A stretch of DNA of 64,000 nucleotides from Pseudomonadota bacterium (lineage in GTDB: Bacteria > Pseudomonadota > Alphaproteobacteria > Rhizobiales > Xanthobacteraceae), in contig JAEXHR010000289.1 of assembly GCA_023449855.1 (NCBI GenBank), forward strand, positions 1-64,000. The letters run 5' to 3'. A program made the position numbers and the translations under genes. Shown here piece by piece: positions 8,181 to 16,856 of the stretch. The notes beneath the pieces were generated by a model, which was not told the DNA's origin, did no database searches, and saw nothing but the letters and a program-made list of their open reading frames with translations. The stretch's first letter is position 1. Each line of letters begins with the position of its first letter.

Positions 8181-9335
8181 ATGAGCGCTTCATCGACTGA
8201 AACCGTCATCGGCAACGCCAGGATCGTATTGGCCGACCGCGTCATCGACAAAGGCTGGGTGGCCTTTGCCAATGGTGGTGTCGCCGGATTAGGCGAGGGC
8301 GATGCGCCCCGTGGCGCGGAAGATGCACGCGGCGATCTGGTGATGCCGGGCCTGGTCGAACTCCATACCGATCATCTCGAAGCGCATTTCATGCCGCGCC
8401 CGAAGGTGTTCTGGGATCCGATCTCCGCAGTCGTTTCCTATGACGGTCAGCTCGCGACGTCCGGCATCACCACGGTGCTCGACTCCGTGCGGGTCGGCTG
8501 CGAGGATTCCAGCCAGGGCATCGACAGCTATGCCGAGCTGCTGGTCGACTCCATCGCCAATGCCGGCAAGGCGGATCTGCTGCGGGTCGAGCACTTCTTG
8601 CATCTGCGCTGTGAAATTCCGATGCCGTCGGTGGTCACGGAAGCCAAGGCGCTGCTCGGCAAGACCGAGGTGCGGTTGATGTCGCTGATGGATCACACGC
8701 CGGGCCAGCGCCAGTTCCGTGACGAGGAGAAGCTGCGCACCTATTATCGCGGCAAGAGCGGCAAGACCGACGCCGAACTCGATCTCCTGTTCGCCAATCG
8801 GCTGGCCTGCCAGCAGCAGTATGCGGCCGGCAACACACGCGCGATCGTGGCGCTGGCCCATGCCAACAACATCCCGCTTGCGAGTCATGACGACACCACC
8901 GACGGCAATGTGAGCGAGGCGATTGCCGACAAGGTGTCGGTGGCCGAGTTCCCGACCACCATGGAAGCGGCGCATGGCCTGCACAAGGCCGGCATCGGCA
9001 TCCTGATGGGCGCGCCGAATGTGGTCCGCAACGGCTCGCATTCCGGCAATATCGCCGCCATCGATCTCGCCCGCGAGGGGATGCTCGACATCCTGTCGTC
9101 GGACTATGTGCCGTCGAGCCTGCTGATGGGCGCGCTGCAACTGGCGACCAAGGTGCCGGCCATCGATCTCGCCAGCGCGGTCCGCACGGTCACCAAGCGT
9201 CCGGCGGAGGCCGTCGGCCTGATGGACCGCGGTGAAATCGCGGTCGGCAAGCGCGCTGACGTCATCCGCGTCCATGTCGCGCATGATGTGCCAGTGGTGC
9301 GCAGCGTCTGGCGGGAAGGGCAGCGGGTGGCATGA
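8181..9335 (+). CDS. phnM: Ribosyl-phosphonate triphosphate diphosphohydrolase PhnM
   Basis: PhnM is an amidohydrolase-fold metalloenzyme that removes pyrophosphate from ribosyl-phosphonate triphosphate before C-P cleavage. The metal-binding block ELHTDHLEAH lies near residue 50, and later His/Asp motifs (HFLHLRCE, LASHDDTT) are present. ATG 8181 (MSASSTETVIGN; 384 residues) follows a GAGAGGGAG ribosome-binding site and lies ten bases after phnL; the longer in-frame start at 8142 would overlap phnL and has no such site. Its end overlaps phnN by four bases. Confidence 0.95.
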   Translation: MSASSTETVIGNARIVLADRVIDKGWVAFANGGVAGLGEGDAPRGAEDARGDLVMPGLVELHTDHLEAHFMPRPKVFWDPISAVVSYDGQLATSGITTVLDSVRVGCEDSSQGIDSYAELLVDSIANAGKADLLRVEHFLHLRCEIPMPSVVTEAKALLGKTEVRLMSLMDHTPGQRQFRDEEKLRTYYRGKSGKTDAELDLLFANRLACQQQYAAGNTRAIVALAHANNIPLASHDDTTDGNVSEAIADKVSVAEFPTTMEAAHGLHKAGIGILMGAPNVVRNGSHSGNIAAIDLAREGMLDILSSDYVPSSLLMGALQLATKVPAIDLASAVRTVTKRPAEAVGLMDRGEIAVGKRADVIRVHVAHDVPVVRSVWREGQRVA

Positions 9336-9916
9336 GCGAGACAGCAGCGATCCCCGACGCGGAGGCGAAGATCGGACCCGGCCGGTTGGTGCTGGTCGTC
9401 GGTCCGTCCGGCGCCGGCAAGGATACGCTGCTCGGTCTGGCGCAGGCTGCATTGGCGGACGATACGAATGTCGTCTTCGTCCGCCGCGTGGTGACGCGTG
9501 AAGCCTCCGCTTTCGAGAATAACGAACAGGTCACGCCGGAAGCCTTCCGCGTTTCCAAGGCGACCGGCGCCTTCGCCATCGATTGGGAAGCGCATGGGCT
9601 TTGCTATGCGCTGCCTCGGGCCATGGACGAGGACATCCGCGCCGGGCGCAACGTCGTCGCCAATATCTCGCGCACGGTCATTCCAGCGCTGCGTGCCGCT
9701 TACAAGGCTGTCGTGGTCGTTTCGATCACCGCGCCGCCCGAGGTGCTTGCGGCAAGGCTCGCTGCGCGTGGCCGCGCGAGCGATGGGCCAATCGGTGATC
9801 GGCTCAAGCGCAGTGTCGAGACGGCTGGTGCCGATGTGACGATCAATAATGTCAGCACTGCTGAGGCACATGCCGTGGAGCTGATACACGCGATCAACGG
9901 CCGTAGGGCGGATTAG
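9332..9916 (+). CDS. phnN: Ribose 1,5-bisphosphate phosphokinase PhnN
   Basis: PhnN phosphorylates ribose 1,5-bisphosphate to PRPP, returning the sugar of the C-P lyase pathway to nucleotide synthesis. The 194-residue guanylate-kinase-like protein has the P-loop GPSGAGKDT near residues 28-36 and the conserved FVRRVVTRE segment. The start overlaps the phnM stop (ATGA). Its last codons (RRAD and the stop) lie inside an intergenic-type repeat (9902-9989), so the C-terminus appears to have been rewritten by that element. No phnP, phnO or phnCDE follows. Confidence 0.93.
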   Translation: MSETAAIPDAEAKIGPGRLVLVVGPSGAGKDTLLGLAQAALADDTNVVFVRRVVTREASAFENNEQVTPEAFRVSKATGAFAIDWEAHGLCYALPRAMDEDIRAGRNVVANISRTVIPALRAAYKAVVVVSITAPPEVLAARLAARGRASDGPIGDRLKRSVETAGADVTINNVSTAEAHAVELIHAINGRRAD

Positions 9917-9989
9917 CCGAAGGCGTAATCTGCCGGCCGAGTATGTGGGACGAAGAAAGGCGGATTACGCTGCGCTAATCCGCCCTACG
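9902..9989. repeat. Palindromic repeat overlapping the phnN stop
   Basis: A 33-base unit at 9902-9934 (CGTAGGGCGGATTAG...) is followed by a near-perfect inverted copy at 9959-9989 (GGCGGATTACGC...CCTACG), separated by about 24 bases. Transcribed, the two form a long hairpin. Units of this sequence are common between genes in Bradyrhizobium relatives. It may end or stabilise the phn transcript. The left arm supplies the last sense codons and stop of phnN. Confidence 0.8.
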
Positions 9990-10003
9990 AAAGGAGAACG
10001 GCC

Positions 10004-10624
10004 ATGGCAGTGATCGAGAGCGTCGAACAACTGGAAACGATCTATGGTCGCTTCGAGAATGTCGCCGAGGCTTCCACGGCCAAGGTCGCCGACCGGGTCA
10101 CGGCCCAGTATCGCCGCCTGATCGAGGTCTCGCCCTTTGTCGCCCTTGCGACCTCCGGACCCGAAGGCCTGGATTGCTCGCCCCGCGGCGACCTGCCGGG
10201 CTTCGTCCGCATCCATGATGAAAAGACCCTGATGATGCCGGATCGCCGCGGCAACAACCGCATCGACAGCCTCCGCAACATCGTCAGGGATCCCCGTATC
10301 GGCCTGCTGTTCCTGATCCCGGGATCCGGCACGACCCTGCGCATCAATGGCACCGCGCATCTCTCCGACGATCCCGACCTGCTGGCGTCCTTTGCAGTCA
10401 CTGAAAAGGCGCCGCGGACCGTGATCGTGATGGAGGTCGGGGAGATCTATTTCCAGTGCGCCCGCGCCATCGTCCGCTCGGATCTGTGGAATCCGGACAA
10501 GCGCATCGATCCGAAGACCCTGCCGACACCCGGCGAGATCCTGGCCGAAATGAGCGAGCAGCGGGTCGGCGGTGTCGAATACGACCGCGCCTGGCCGGAG
10601 CGGGCGCGGCAGACCATGTGGTAA
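10004..10624 (+). CDS. FMN-binding pyridoxamine 5'-phosphate oxidase-like protein
   Basis: The 206-residue protein fits the MSMEG_1061-type branch of the PPOX split-barrel flavoproteins. Signature stretches are ATSGPEGLDCSPRGD (about residues 47-61), MMPDRRGNNRIDSLRNIVRDPRIGLLFLIPG and the RINGTAHLSDD strand; these form the flavin-binding dimer face. Members are thought to be flavin-dependent oxidoreductases, but the substrate is unknown. An AAGGAGA ribosome-binding site sits just before ATG 10004. The gene stands alone between the repeat that ends phn and the HU gene. Confidence 0.85.
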   Translation: MAVIESVEQLETIYGRFENVAEASTAKVADRVTAQYRRLIEVSPFVALATSGPEGLDCSPRGDLPGFVRIHDEKTLMMPDRRGNNRIDSLRNIVRDPRIGLLFLIPGSGTTLRINGTAHLSDDPDLLASFAVTEKAPRTVIVMEVGEIYFQCARAIVRSDLWNPDKRIDPKTLPTPGEILAEMSEQRVGGVEYDRAWPERARQTMW

Positions 10625-10868
10625 TGACCTCATGAAGGTATTCGCCGCGGTTCGGCAAAGGCGAATCCCTCAGCCCCTTTATTTATAGGAAATGGGCTTG
10701 CGCGATCCCCGAATCCCTGCCGCACAAGGCGAATCGGGGCTTGTGCGCCAAAAAACACCGCTTTTTAAGGGAAAAGCCGGTGTGAGACCCTATTGAAGGC
10801 CTGTTTTTTCCGGCGATTCCGCTAGTGTCAGGTTCACCGAATCACTCCTGCAAACGCAAAGGTGCAAC

Positions 10869-11168
10869 ATGGCAGAACAACTGACGAAGTCGCAGCTCAT
10901 CGAGAAGATCGCTGAAACCACCGAGCTCACCAAGAAGGACGTCAAGGGCGTTCTCGAGAACCTCGCCACCCTCGGCTACAAAGAGCTGAAGAAGAACGGC
11001 GTGTTCCTGGTTCCGGGCTTCGCCAAGTTCGTCGTTATCAAGAAGCCGGCGACCAAGGCTCGCAAGGGCACCAACCCCTTCACCGGCGAACCGATGACCT
11101 TCAAGGCCAAGCCGGCCCGCAAGATCGTGCGTGCCCGCCCGGTCAAGGCTGCGAAGGACGCGGTCTAA
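10869..11168 (+). CDS. HU-family nucleoid DNA-binding protein
   Basis: This 99-residue basic protein belongs to the HU/IHF family, which bends and compacts DNA as dimers. It has the MAEQLTKSQLIEKIAETTELTKKDVKGVLENLA helical start and the GTNPFTGEPMTFKAKPARK arm. The arm sequence (NPFTGE in place of NPATGE) and the alanine- and lysine-rich tail are typical of the alphaproteobacterial variant distinct from HupB. It has a long 5' region of about 240 bases and is followed by a strong hairpin, so it is probably monocistronic and highly expressed. Confidence 0.92.
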   Translation: MAEQLTKSQLIEKIAETTELTKKDVKGVLENLATLGYKELKKNGVFLVPGFAKFVVIKKPATKARKGTNPFTGEPMTFKAKPARKIVRARPVKAAKDAV

Positions 11169-11213
11169 GAATTTCCGGGACGGCCGCTCGGTCGTTCCGC
11201 TCTCGTTTGCGCT

Positions 11214-11245
11214 CGGCGCGGCATTGCTCAGGCAGTGCCGCGCCG
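11214..11245. terminator. Bidirectional hairpin between hu and the DUF1328 gene
   Basis: A 14-base-pair stem (11214-11227 with 11232-11245) with one G-T pair closes on a TCAG loop. It lies between the convergent HU and DUF1328 genes. A short GCGTTTT follows on the plus strand. The thymidine run is weak, so processing or stabilisation is an alternative to termination. Confidence 0.65.
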
Positions 11246-11270
11246 ATTGCGTTTTGAGGGGAAGGCCGTG

Positions 11271-11444
11271 CTACGCCCGGAAGATCGTGATTCCGAGCAC
11301 CAGCAGCGCGATGCAGATCACGAGGAAGATATAAAACAGGACTCTCGCGACATCGGCCGTTGCGGCGGAGATGCCGGTGAAGCCGAACACGCCGGCGACG
11401 ATCGAGACCAGAAAGAAAATCAGCGCCCATTTCAGCAGGCTCAT
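11271..11444 (-). CDS. DUF1328 small membrane protein
   Basis: This 57-residue frame on the minus strand reads [20 protein letters not shown], then [20 protein letters not shown], then [17 protein letters not shown]. That is the complete pattern of the DUF1328/YtjA family: two transmembrane helices joined by a short loop containing the TGIS and A..AR..F motifs. Function is unknown; relatives are often linked to envelope or general stress. The start ATG is at 11444, in the 352-base region in front of the exopolysaccharide cluster, transcribed in the other direction. Confidence 0.88.
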   Translation of the reverse strand: MSLLKWALIFFLVSIVAGVFGFTGISAATADVARVLFYIFLVICIALLVLGITIFRA

Positions 11445-11796
11445 GGCATTGCTCCGATTGAATTCAAATCGGGAACGTCAGTCTCCGGCCGTTGGTTCCA
11501 TTCGAGCCATTCGACAGATGCAGGGCGATTGACGACGGTGGCGTGCAAAACCGCTCGATGCTCGCGTAGAAGTGTACCATTTTGGACCATTGGCGCGGAA
11601 AGGTTGCATTTTAAACGGGGCCTTAACCAAGACATCCCTAATGAAGAGTGAGTGGCCGCAGCAGCCGTTTCTGCATGCGGGCGCCACATCGGGGTGTTGT
11701 ATGCGTATGGTGATCGTTCAGTACTGGACCCGTAGAATGGGCACCGCGACACTGCCCTGCGCAGTATCGACGCCGAGCGACACCGTGTGACACGCC
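11445..11796. other. Non-coding region before the exopolysaccharide cluster
   Basis: This 352-base stretch separates the leftward DUF1328 gene from the rightward Wzz-type gene and must hold both promoters. Open frames in it lack family features. I see no strong sigma-70 pair, tandem repeat or terminator. An AT-richer patch (about 11570-11640) is the likeliest promoter area. Confidence 0.5.
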
Positions 11797-14127
11797 ATGT
11801 TCATCCGACGATCCGCAAATCCCTCGTCCGTCGCTGAAGAGGCGACGACCGAGAATCCGTTGCAGAAGGTGTGGCGTCATCGCCAGATCTTCGGGGCGGT
11901 TTTCTGCGGCATCATGATTGTCACAGTCATTGCGCTGTTCGTCGTGCCGGTGCGCTATTTTGCGACAGGTTCCGTCATCGTTGCCGAACAGGAACCGAGC
12001 AACAACAACGCCTCGGCGGTATGGGCTGCCAAGATCGGCGATCCCGCCGACGTGGAAAGCCAGCTTCTGATCGTCAAGTCGCCGCGCGTCATGCGCTTGG
12101 CGCTCGATGCGCCCGGGGTCCGCGAGGCGGCGATTCAGGATTGCTTCGCACGCAGCACGAGCGGTTCGGCGTGCGAGAAGGCGAAGGACGACACCGGCGC
12201 GCTGGTCGACTATATCGCCGGCAACTATTCCATCGGCGGCGCCGGCCGCTCGCGCGTCATCAACATTTCCTATACTTCGCCGATTGCCGAGGTCGCGCAG
12301 AAGATGGCCAATGCGCTGACCAATGCATTCCTCGACGATCAGCGCGTCACCGGCGCGAACAGCAAGGAGCTGGCGGCCTCCTATCTCTGGAAGGAAGCCA
12401 AGCAGCTCGATGCCGAGTTGCGCGATGCCGATGCCAAGATCCAGGCCTTCCGGCGCAGCAAAGGTCTAGCCCGGGGCCAGCAGGCGCCGATCGGGTCGGA
12501 ACGCCTCACCAGCACCAGCCAGCAACTGGCCAATGCCGAGAATGCGCGGGCCGAAGCTGCGGCGCGCCTGCAGGAGATCAAGAGCAATCAGGCGCGTGCC
12601 ATCGACTCGCCGGTCGCGCAGTCGAACCGCTCGATCTCCGATCTCAAGCAGCAGCTCACCGTGGTTACGGCCCAGCTCGCCAACCAGTCGAATTCGCTAG
12701 GGCCACGTCATCCGTCGATCCGCGCGCTCGAACAGGAGCAGGCCGCGATCCGCGACCGCATCAATTCGGAAGTCGCCAGCATCGTTGCGAGTGCGCAGAA
12801 GACCTATGATTCCAGCGACGCGCTGGTGAAGTCCCTGACCAAGCAGATGGAGGCGGCCAAGGCCGAAGTCGGCTCTGCGAACTCGGACGAAGCCACCATC
12901 GAAAGCCTCGCGCGCAATACAGAGATCAAGCGTGCTCAGTATGCGGATCTCTATCGTCGCGCCAGCGAACTCGAGACCGAACGACGCGTGCTGATCGGCA
13001 GCACCCGCCTCGTCAGTCTCGCCGAATTGCCGATGAAACCGTTCTTCCCGAAGAAGATCCCGTTTATCGCCGCAGGCGCGACTCTCGGTCTGCTGCTGGC
13101 AAGCTTCGCCGCATTCTTCGGCGACGCCCTGCGGCTCGATAGCCTGTCGCGTGTGCGTCGGCCGCTGCGCAGCGAACCGCAGGCCGAACCTGCGGCTGCT
13201 GCACCGATTGTTGCCCCGGCGGCTGCGCCGGTTGCTGCCGCGGCGGTTGCTCCAGTCACTCCACGCGTGGTTCCGTCACCCGCGGTCGAGGCGTCGCCGG
13301 CGCCGTCTCGTGCAGGACCCGTCCTTGCCGGGTCTTCCTCGGAACTCTCCGTCGTCACCGGCGCGCCAATCCTTGCGCGTGTGCCGGCGATCCAGCGCGA
13401 AGGAGCGGAGTCGGCGATCGGAGCGATCCTGTCGGCGCAGTCGGGTGCCGCACTGGCGCGCAGCCTGCCGCAGGCACGAGAGGACCGTCACTATCAGGAT
13501 GCGTTGCGCGATCTCGCGACCAATCTTCTCGCACCGGGTGCTGACAAGGTGCGCAAGCGAATTCTCGTCGCTTCGCCTTCGACCGCCGAAGGCAAGACCT
13601 TCCTGACCCTGTCGCTGGCCCAGCATCTGGCCGCAGCAGGCCGTAGCGTGCTGGTGATCGAATGCGATCTCGGCGCGCCGAAATTCGCAGCCGCGCTCGG
13701 TTTGCGTAGCAGCCTCGGCCTGCAGGGCATCCTGCGCGGTGAGATCACGCCGCGCGAGAGCGTGGTCAGCACCGGTGTGCCGAATCTCGATGCCATTCCG
13801 GCTGGCCCGGTGCCAGCATCGGCCGAGCTTCTGATGCGAAAGCCGCTCGCTGATGTGCTGCAATGGGCTCAGATCTATGACGTCGTCCTCGTCGATGCGC
13901 CGTCGCCCGGCATCCAGACCGATATCGGTGCGCTCGCCAAGCATGTCGATGGCGTGCTGCTGTGCATGCGGTCGGGGCGCTCGTCGATCGGGCAGGCGGT
14001 CGCGGCCTCCAGCGCCATCCGCGTCGCAGGTGGCGAGCTGACGGGCATTGCCATCACCATGGTTCCGGATGCGGGTGCGACGCGCACTGCCTCCGCCTCG
14101 AGCGATGCCTATGCCGGAGCGACATGA
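11797..14127 (+). CDS. Wzz/GumC-type chain-length protein fused to a BY-kinase-like ATPase
   Basis: The 776-residue inner-membrane protein has a Wzz architecture: TM1 at about residues 27-50, a long periplasmic coiled-coil region and TM2 at about 424-442. An Ala/Pro-rich linker (about 450-520) then leads to a cytoplasmic ATPase domain. Walker A (SPSTAEGKTFLT, about 592), the A' motif (VLVIECDLGAPK) and Walker B (DVVLVDAPS) are recognisable. Such fusions regulate exopolysaccharide polymer length and export. The C-terminal tyrosine cluster of true BY-kinases is missing; the tail holds one Tyr only. The ATGA overlap with the next gene indicates an operon. Confidence 0.9.
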   Translation: MFIRRSANPSSVAEEATTENPLQKVWRHRQIFGAVFCGIMIVTVIALFVVPVRYFATGSVIVAEQEPSNNNASAVWAAKIGDPADVESQLLIVKSPRVMRLALDAPGVREAAIQDCFARSTSGSACEKAKDDTGALVDYIAGNYSIGGAGRSRVINISYTSPIAEVAQKMANALTNAFLDDQRVTGANSKELAASYLWKEAKQLDAELRDADAKIQAFRRSKGLARGQQAPIGSERLTSTSQQLANAENARAEAAARLQEIKSNQARAIDSPVAQSNRSISDLKQQLTVVTAQLANQSNSLGPRHPSIRALEQEQAAIRDRINSEVASIVASAQKTYDSSDALVKSLTKQMEAAKAEVGSANSDEATIESLARNTEIKRAQYADLYRRASELETERRVLIGSTRLVSLAELPMKPFFPKKIPFIAAGATLGLLLASFAAFFGDALRLDSLSRVRRPLRSEPQAEPAAAAPIVAPAAAPVAAAAVAPVTPRVVPSPAVEASPAPSRAGPVLAGSSSELSVVTGAPILARVPAIQREGAESAIGAILSAQSGAALARSLPQAREDRHYQDALRDLATNLLAPGADKVRKRILVASPSTAEGKTFLTLSLAQHLAAAGRSVLVIECDLGAPKFAAALGLRSSLGLQGILRGEITPRESVVSTGVPNLDAIPAGPVPASAELLMRKPLADVLQWAQIYDVVLVDAPSPGIQTDIGALAKHVDGVLLCMRSGRSSIGQAVAASSAIRVAGGELTGIAITMVPDAGATRTASASSDAYAGAT

Positions 14128-15278
14128 TGTCGCCGCCGCGCATTCTGTTCGTTTGCCATACGGGCTCGGTATCCGGCGCTGAACTGGTCCTGTTGGACCT
14201 CGTGAGGCCGTGGGCAGGGCAGTCGGCGTTGCTGTTCGAAGATGGTCCGCTGCATCGGTCGCTGGCTGCATGCGGCCTGAACGTCACGATCTCACGCTGG
14301 GGCAATGGATTGAATGATGTCCGGCGCGACAGCTCATTCGCCAAGGTGCTTCCCGTCATCGGTGCGATGTACGGTATCGTCGCCGAGCTTGCCCGGTTCG
14401 CGCGAAAGCATGACGTGGTCTATGCCAATTCGCAGAAGGCGTTCGTACTGTCTGCGATTGCTGCAAAGCTGGTGCGCCGCCCGCTGATCTGGCATCTGCA
14501 CGACATCATTTCGCCCGCGCATTTCGGCAAGATGCAGCGTCGCGTTCAGGTGCTGCTGGCAAATCATTGCGCCGTCAGGGTGGTCGTCCCGTCGAAGGCG
14601 GCGGCCGATGCATTCATTGCCGAAGGTGGGCGCAAGGAGCTCGTGGCCATCGTCCCCAACGGTCTCGATATCTCGCCTGAGACGCAAACCTCCGCGGAGT
14701 TGCGTCGGGAACTGAACTTGCCGCAGGGATCGCTGATCGGCGTGTTCAGTCGTCTCGCCGAATGGAAGGGACAGCACATCGTGCTGCAAGCCCTGGCGAA
14801 GACACCAGGCGTCAACTGTATCATTGCCGGATCGGCGCTGTTTGGCGAGGAAGCCTATGAGCAGCGGTTGCGGCAGATGACGAACGATCTCGGTATCTCC
14901 GATCGCGTGCATTTCCTCGGCCAGCGCAGCGATGTGCCGCGGTTGATGCGCGCCGTCGATGCGGTGATCCATCCGTCCATCGATCCCGAACCATTCGGCC
15001 GGACGCTGGTGGAAGCGATGCTGGCCGAGGTGCCTGTGATTGCCACCGATGCCGGTGCGGCTTCGGATATCCTCGAAGGCGGCGAGGCCGGCACGCTGGT
15101 GCCGCCGGCGGATTCCGAGGCGCTGGCGCAGGCGATCGGCAAGGTCATGTCACGACCGCCCGAACTCGTGGAGCAGATCAATTATGCGGCCGCACGTGCG
15201 CGCTCGCATTACGGTGTTGACCAGATGCTCGATGCGACATCGCGTCTGATCCGTCAGGCCGCCGGAGACAAAGCGTGA
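14124..15278 (+). CDS. GT4-family glycosyltransferase
   Basis: This 384-residue protein has a GT-B fold: an N-terminal CHTGSVSGAELVLLDL motif and a C-terminal donor-binding domain with LIGVFSRLAEWKGQH and DPEPFGRTLVEAMLAEVPVIATDAGA, the E-x7-E region of retaining GT4 enzymes. It probably adds a sugar from a nucleotide donor to the lipid-linked exopolysaccharide repeat. I chose ATG 14124, which overlaps the preceding stop by four bases; ATG 14127 is equally possible. Donor and acceptor cannot be inferred. Confidence 0.9.
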   Translation: MMSPPRILFVCHTGSVSGAELVLLDLVRPWAGQSALLFEDGPLHRSLAACGLNVTISRWGNGLNDVRRDSSFAKVLPVIGAMYGIVAELARFARKHDVVYANSQKAFVLSAIAAKLVRRPLIWHLHDIISPAHFGKMQRRVQVLLANHCAVRVVVPSKAAADAFIAEGGRKELVAIVPNGLDISPETQTSAELRRELNLPQGSLIGVFSRLAEWKGQHIVLQALAKTPGVNCIIAGSALFGEEAYEQRLRQMTNDLGISDRVHFLGQRSDVPRLMRAVDAVIHPSIDPEPFGRTLVEAMLAEVPVIATDAGAASDILEGGEAGTLVPPADSEALAQAIGKVMSRPPELVEQINYAAARARSHYGVDQMLDATSRLIRQAAGDKA

Positions 15279-15309
15279 CCCGTCGCCGCATCAACATGGC
15301 GCTCGCGTC

Positions 15310-16809
15310 ATGACGACACCGCGGCAATCGACAGGGCGTTTCGTCGTCAAGCTGATCAGCGGCGCGCTCGCGAGCAAGTTGCTCGGTTTCGGGCGCGAGA
15401 TCGCGATGGCGCATGTGCTCGGCGCCACGCTCGCCGCCGACGGTTTTCGCGGCGCCATGACGGCTGTCTTCCTGCCCATCGCGTTCTTGCAGAACGAGAC
15501 CGTGCCGGCAGTGATGATCCCGATGCATCGTGATGCGCTGAAGACAGACGATGCGCCGCGGAAGCTGGGCGCACTGGCTGTAGTGACCACGGGGATGGCG
15601 CTGATCCTGCTGGTGGCGCTGCAGGCGCTCGGCGAACTGGCGGTTCAGGTCCTGGTTGGTGGCTTCTCTGCTGAGGGCCGCAGCCTGACGCTTGAGTTCA
15701 TTCGCATCATGGCGTTCGGTATGCCGGCCTCGGTGTTGGTGAACGTGCTTGCATCCGGCGAAATCGCCCTGGGGCGGACACGACTGACCAATCTCCGGGC
15801 AAGCATCCTCAATGTTTCGGTGTTGATCGGCATTGTTCTGATTGTTCTGACGAGTAACTTCCATGCGTTGGCGTGGTCTTTCACCGCCGCGTTCAACATC
15901 CTCGCCGTCTGGGGGCTGGTTACGTTGGGCCGCGACGGTGCGATCAGCTTTCGCGACCTGTCACTTGGCGCAGTACTGGCGTCGGCACGTGAATTCTTCG
16001 GCCGGCTACGCCCGCTGCTGGCGATGCCGATCGCCGAACAGGCAAATATCTGGATCGAACGGCTGCTGGCTTCGCGTATTGGCACCGGTGCGGTGGCATC
16101 GCTCGACTATGCGCGCACTTTGACGGAAAGCGCGCTGCTGCTGATCAGTCAGCCCGTCGGTCTTGCGGTGCTATCCAATGAAAAGCCGAAGGAGCTCGGC
16201 GCCCAGATCGAGAGCATCGCGCGACCGATCCTGGCGCTGGCCGTTCCAGCATCGGCATTCCTGTTCATGTTTGCGCCGGACATCGTGCGCCTCGTCTTCT
16301 TTCGCGGCGCGTTCAATGAGCAGGCGTTGATCCTGACCAGTCAGGCGCTGCAAGGCATTTCATGCGGTTTGTGGGCGGCAACGCTCGGCTGGATACTGAT
16401 CCGCATTCTGAACGGGGCAGGGCGGAATTTCGTCGCGGCGCTGATTATCGTCGGCGCCTATTTGGTTAACATCGGGGTTAACCTTCTCCTGTCGTATCTG
16501 CCGCACATTCCGCAGTCCGGCACATTGCTGCTTGGACTAGGCGAAGCCACCCGTGGTATCGTTCTGCTTGCTGGCATCATGATGGTTCTCAAGTCGCGAA
16601 AGAAGCTGCTTTTCTGGCTGTTTCTTGCGAGCATTCCTGCAGTCCTCATGATCCTGTCGGGGTGGCAAATCCACGAATGGTTCGCCGGAACCTGGCAACG
16701 ACTGTTCGTCGGCGGCCTGGCCTGTCTTGTCTGCATCGCACTGGCTTTCGCGATGCTGTTGCCGAGCGTCTATGTTGCGGCATTCGCGCGCTTGCGCAGC
16801 CGATTCTGA
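15310..16809 (+). CDS. MurJ/MVF-family lipid-linked oligosaccharide flippase
   Basis: The 499-residue integral membrane protein has about 13-14 hydrophobic segments and MurJ-like motifs at its start (KLLGFGREIAMAHVLGA, then AFLQNETVPAVMIP). In this setting, between glycosyltransferases and a chain-length protein, it most likely flips an exopolysaccharide intermediate across the inner membrane instead of lipid II. The ATG at 15310 lies about 30 bases after the preceding gene. A Wzx-type polymerase partner (Wzy) is not evident in the cluster. Confidence 0.87.
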   Translation: MTTPRQSTGRFVVKLISGALASKLLGFGREIAMAHVLGATLAADGFRGAMTAVFLPIAFLQNETVPAVMIPMHRDALKTDDAPRKLGALAVVTTGMALILLVALQALGELAVQVLVGGFSAEGRSLTLEFIRIMAFGMPASVLVNVLASGEIALGRTRLTNLRASILNVSVLIGIVLIVLTSNFHALAWSFTAAFNILAVWGLVTLGRDGAISFRDLSLGAVLASAREFFGRLRPLLAMPIAEQANIWIERLLASRIGTGAVASLDYARTLTESALLLISQPVGLAVLSNEKPKELGAQIESIARPILALAVPASAFLFMFAPDIVRLVFFRGAFNEQALILTSQALQGISCGLWAATLGWILIRILNGAGRNFVAALIIVGAYLVNIGVNLLLSYLPHIPQSGTLLLGLGEATRGIVLLAGIMMVLKSRKKLLFWLFLASIPAVLMILSGWQIHEWFAGTWQRLFVGGLACLVCIALAFAMLLPSVYVAAFARLRSRF

Positions 16810-16856
16810 TTCGACTAAATCACCTTGGATTGCCGGGGGCGGCTGAGGAATTTTCG

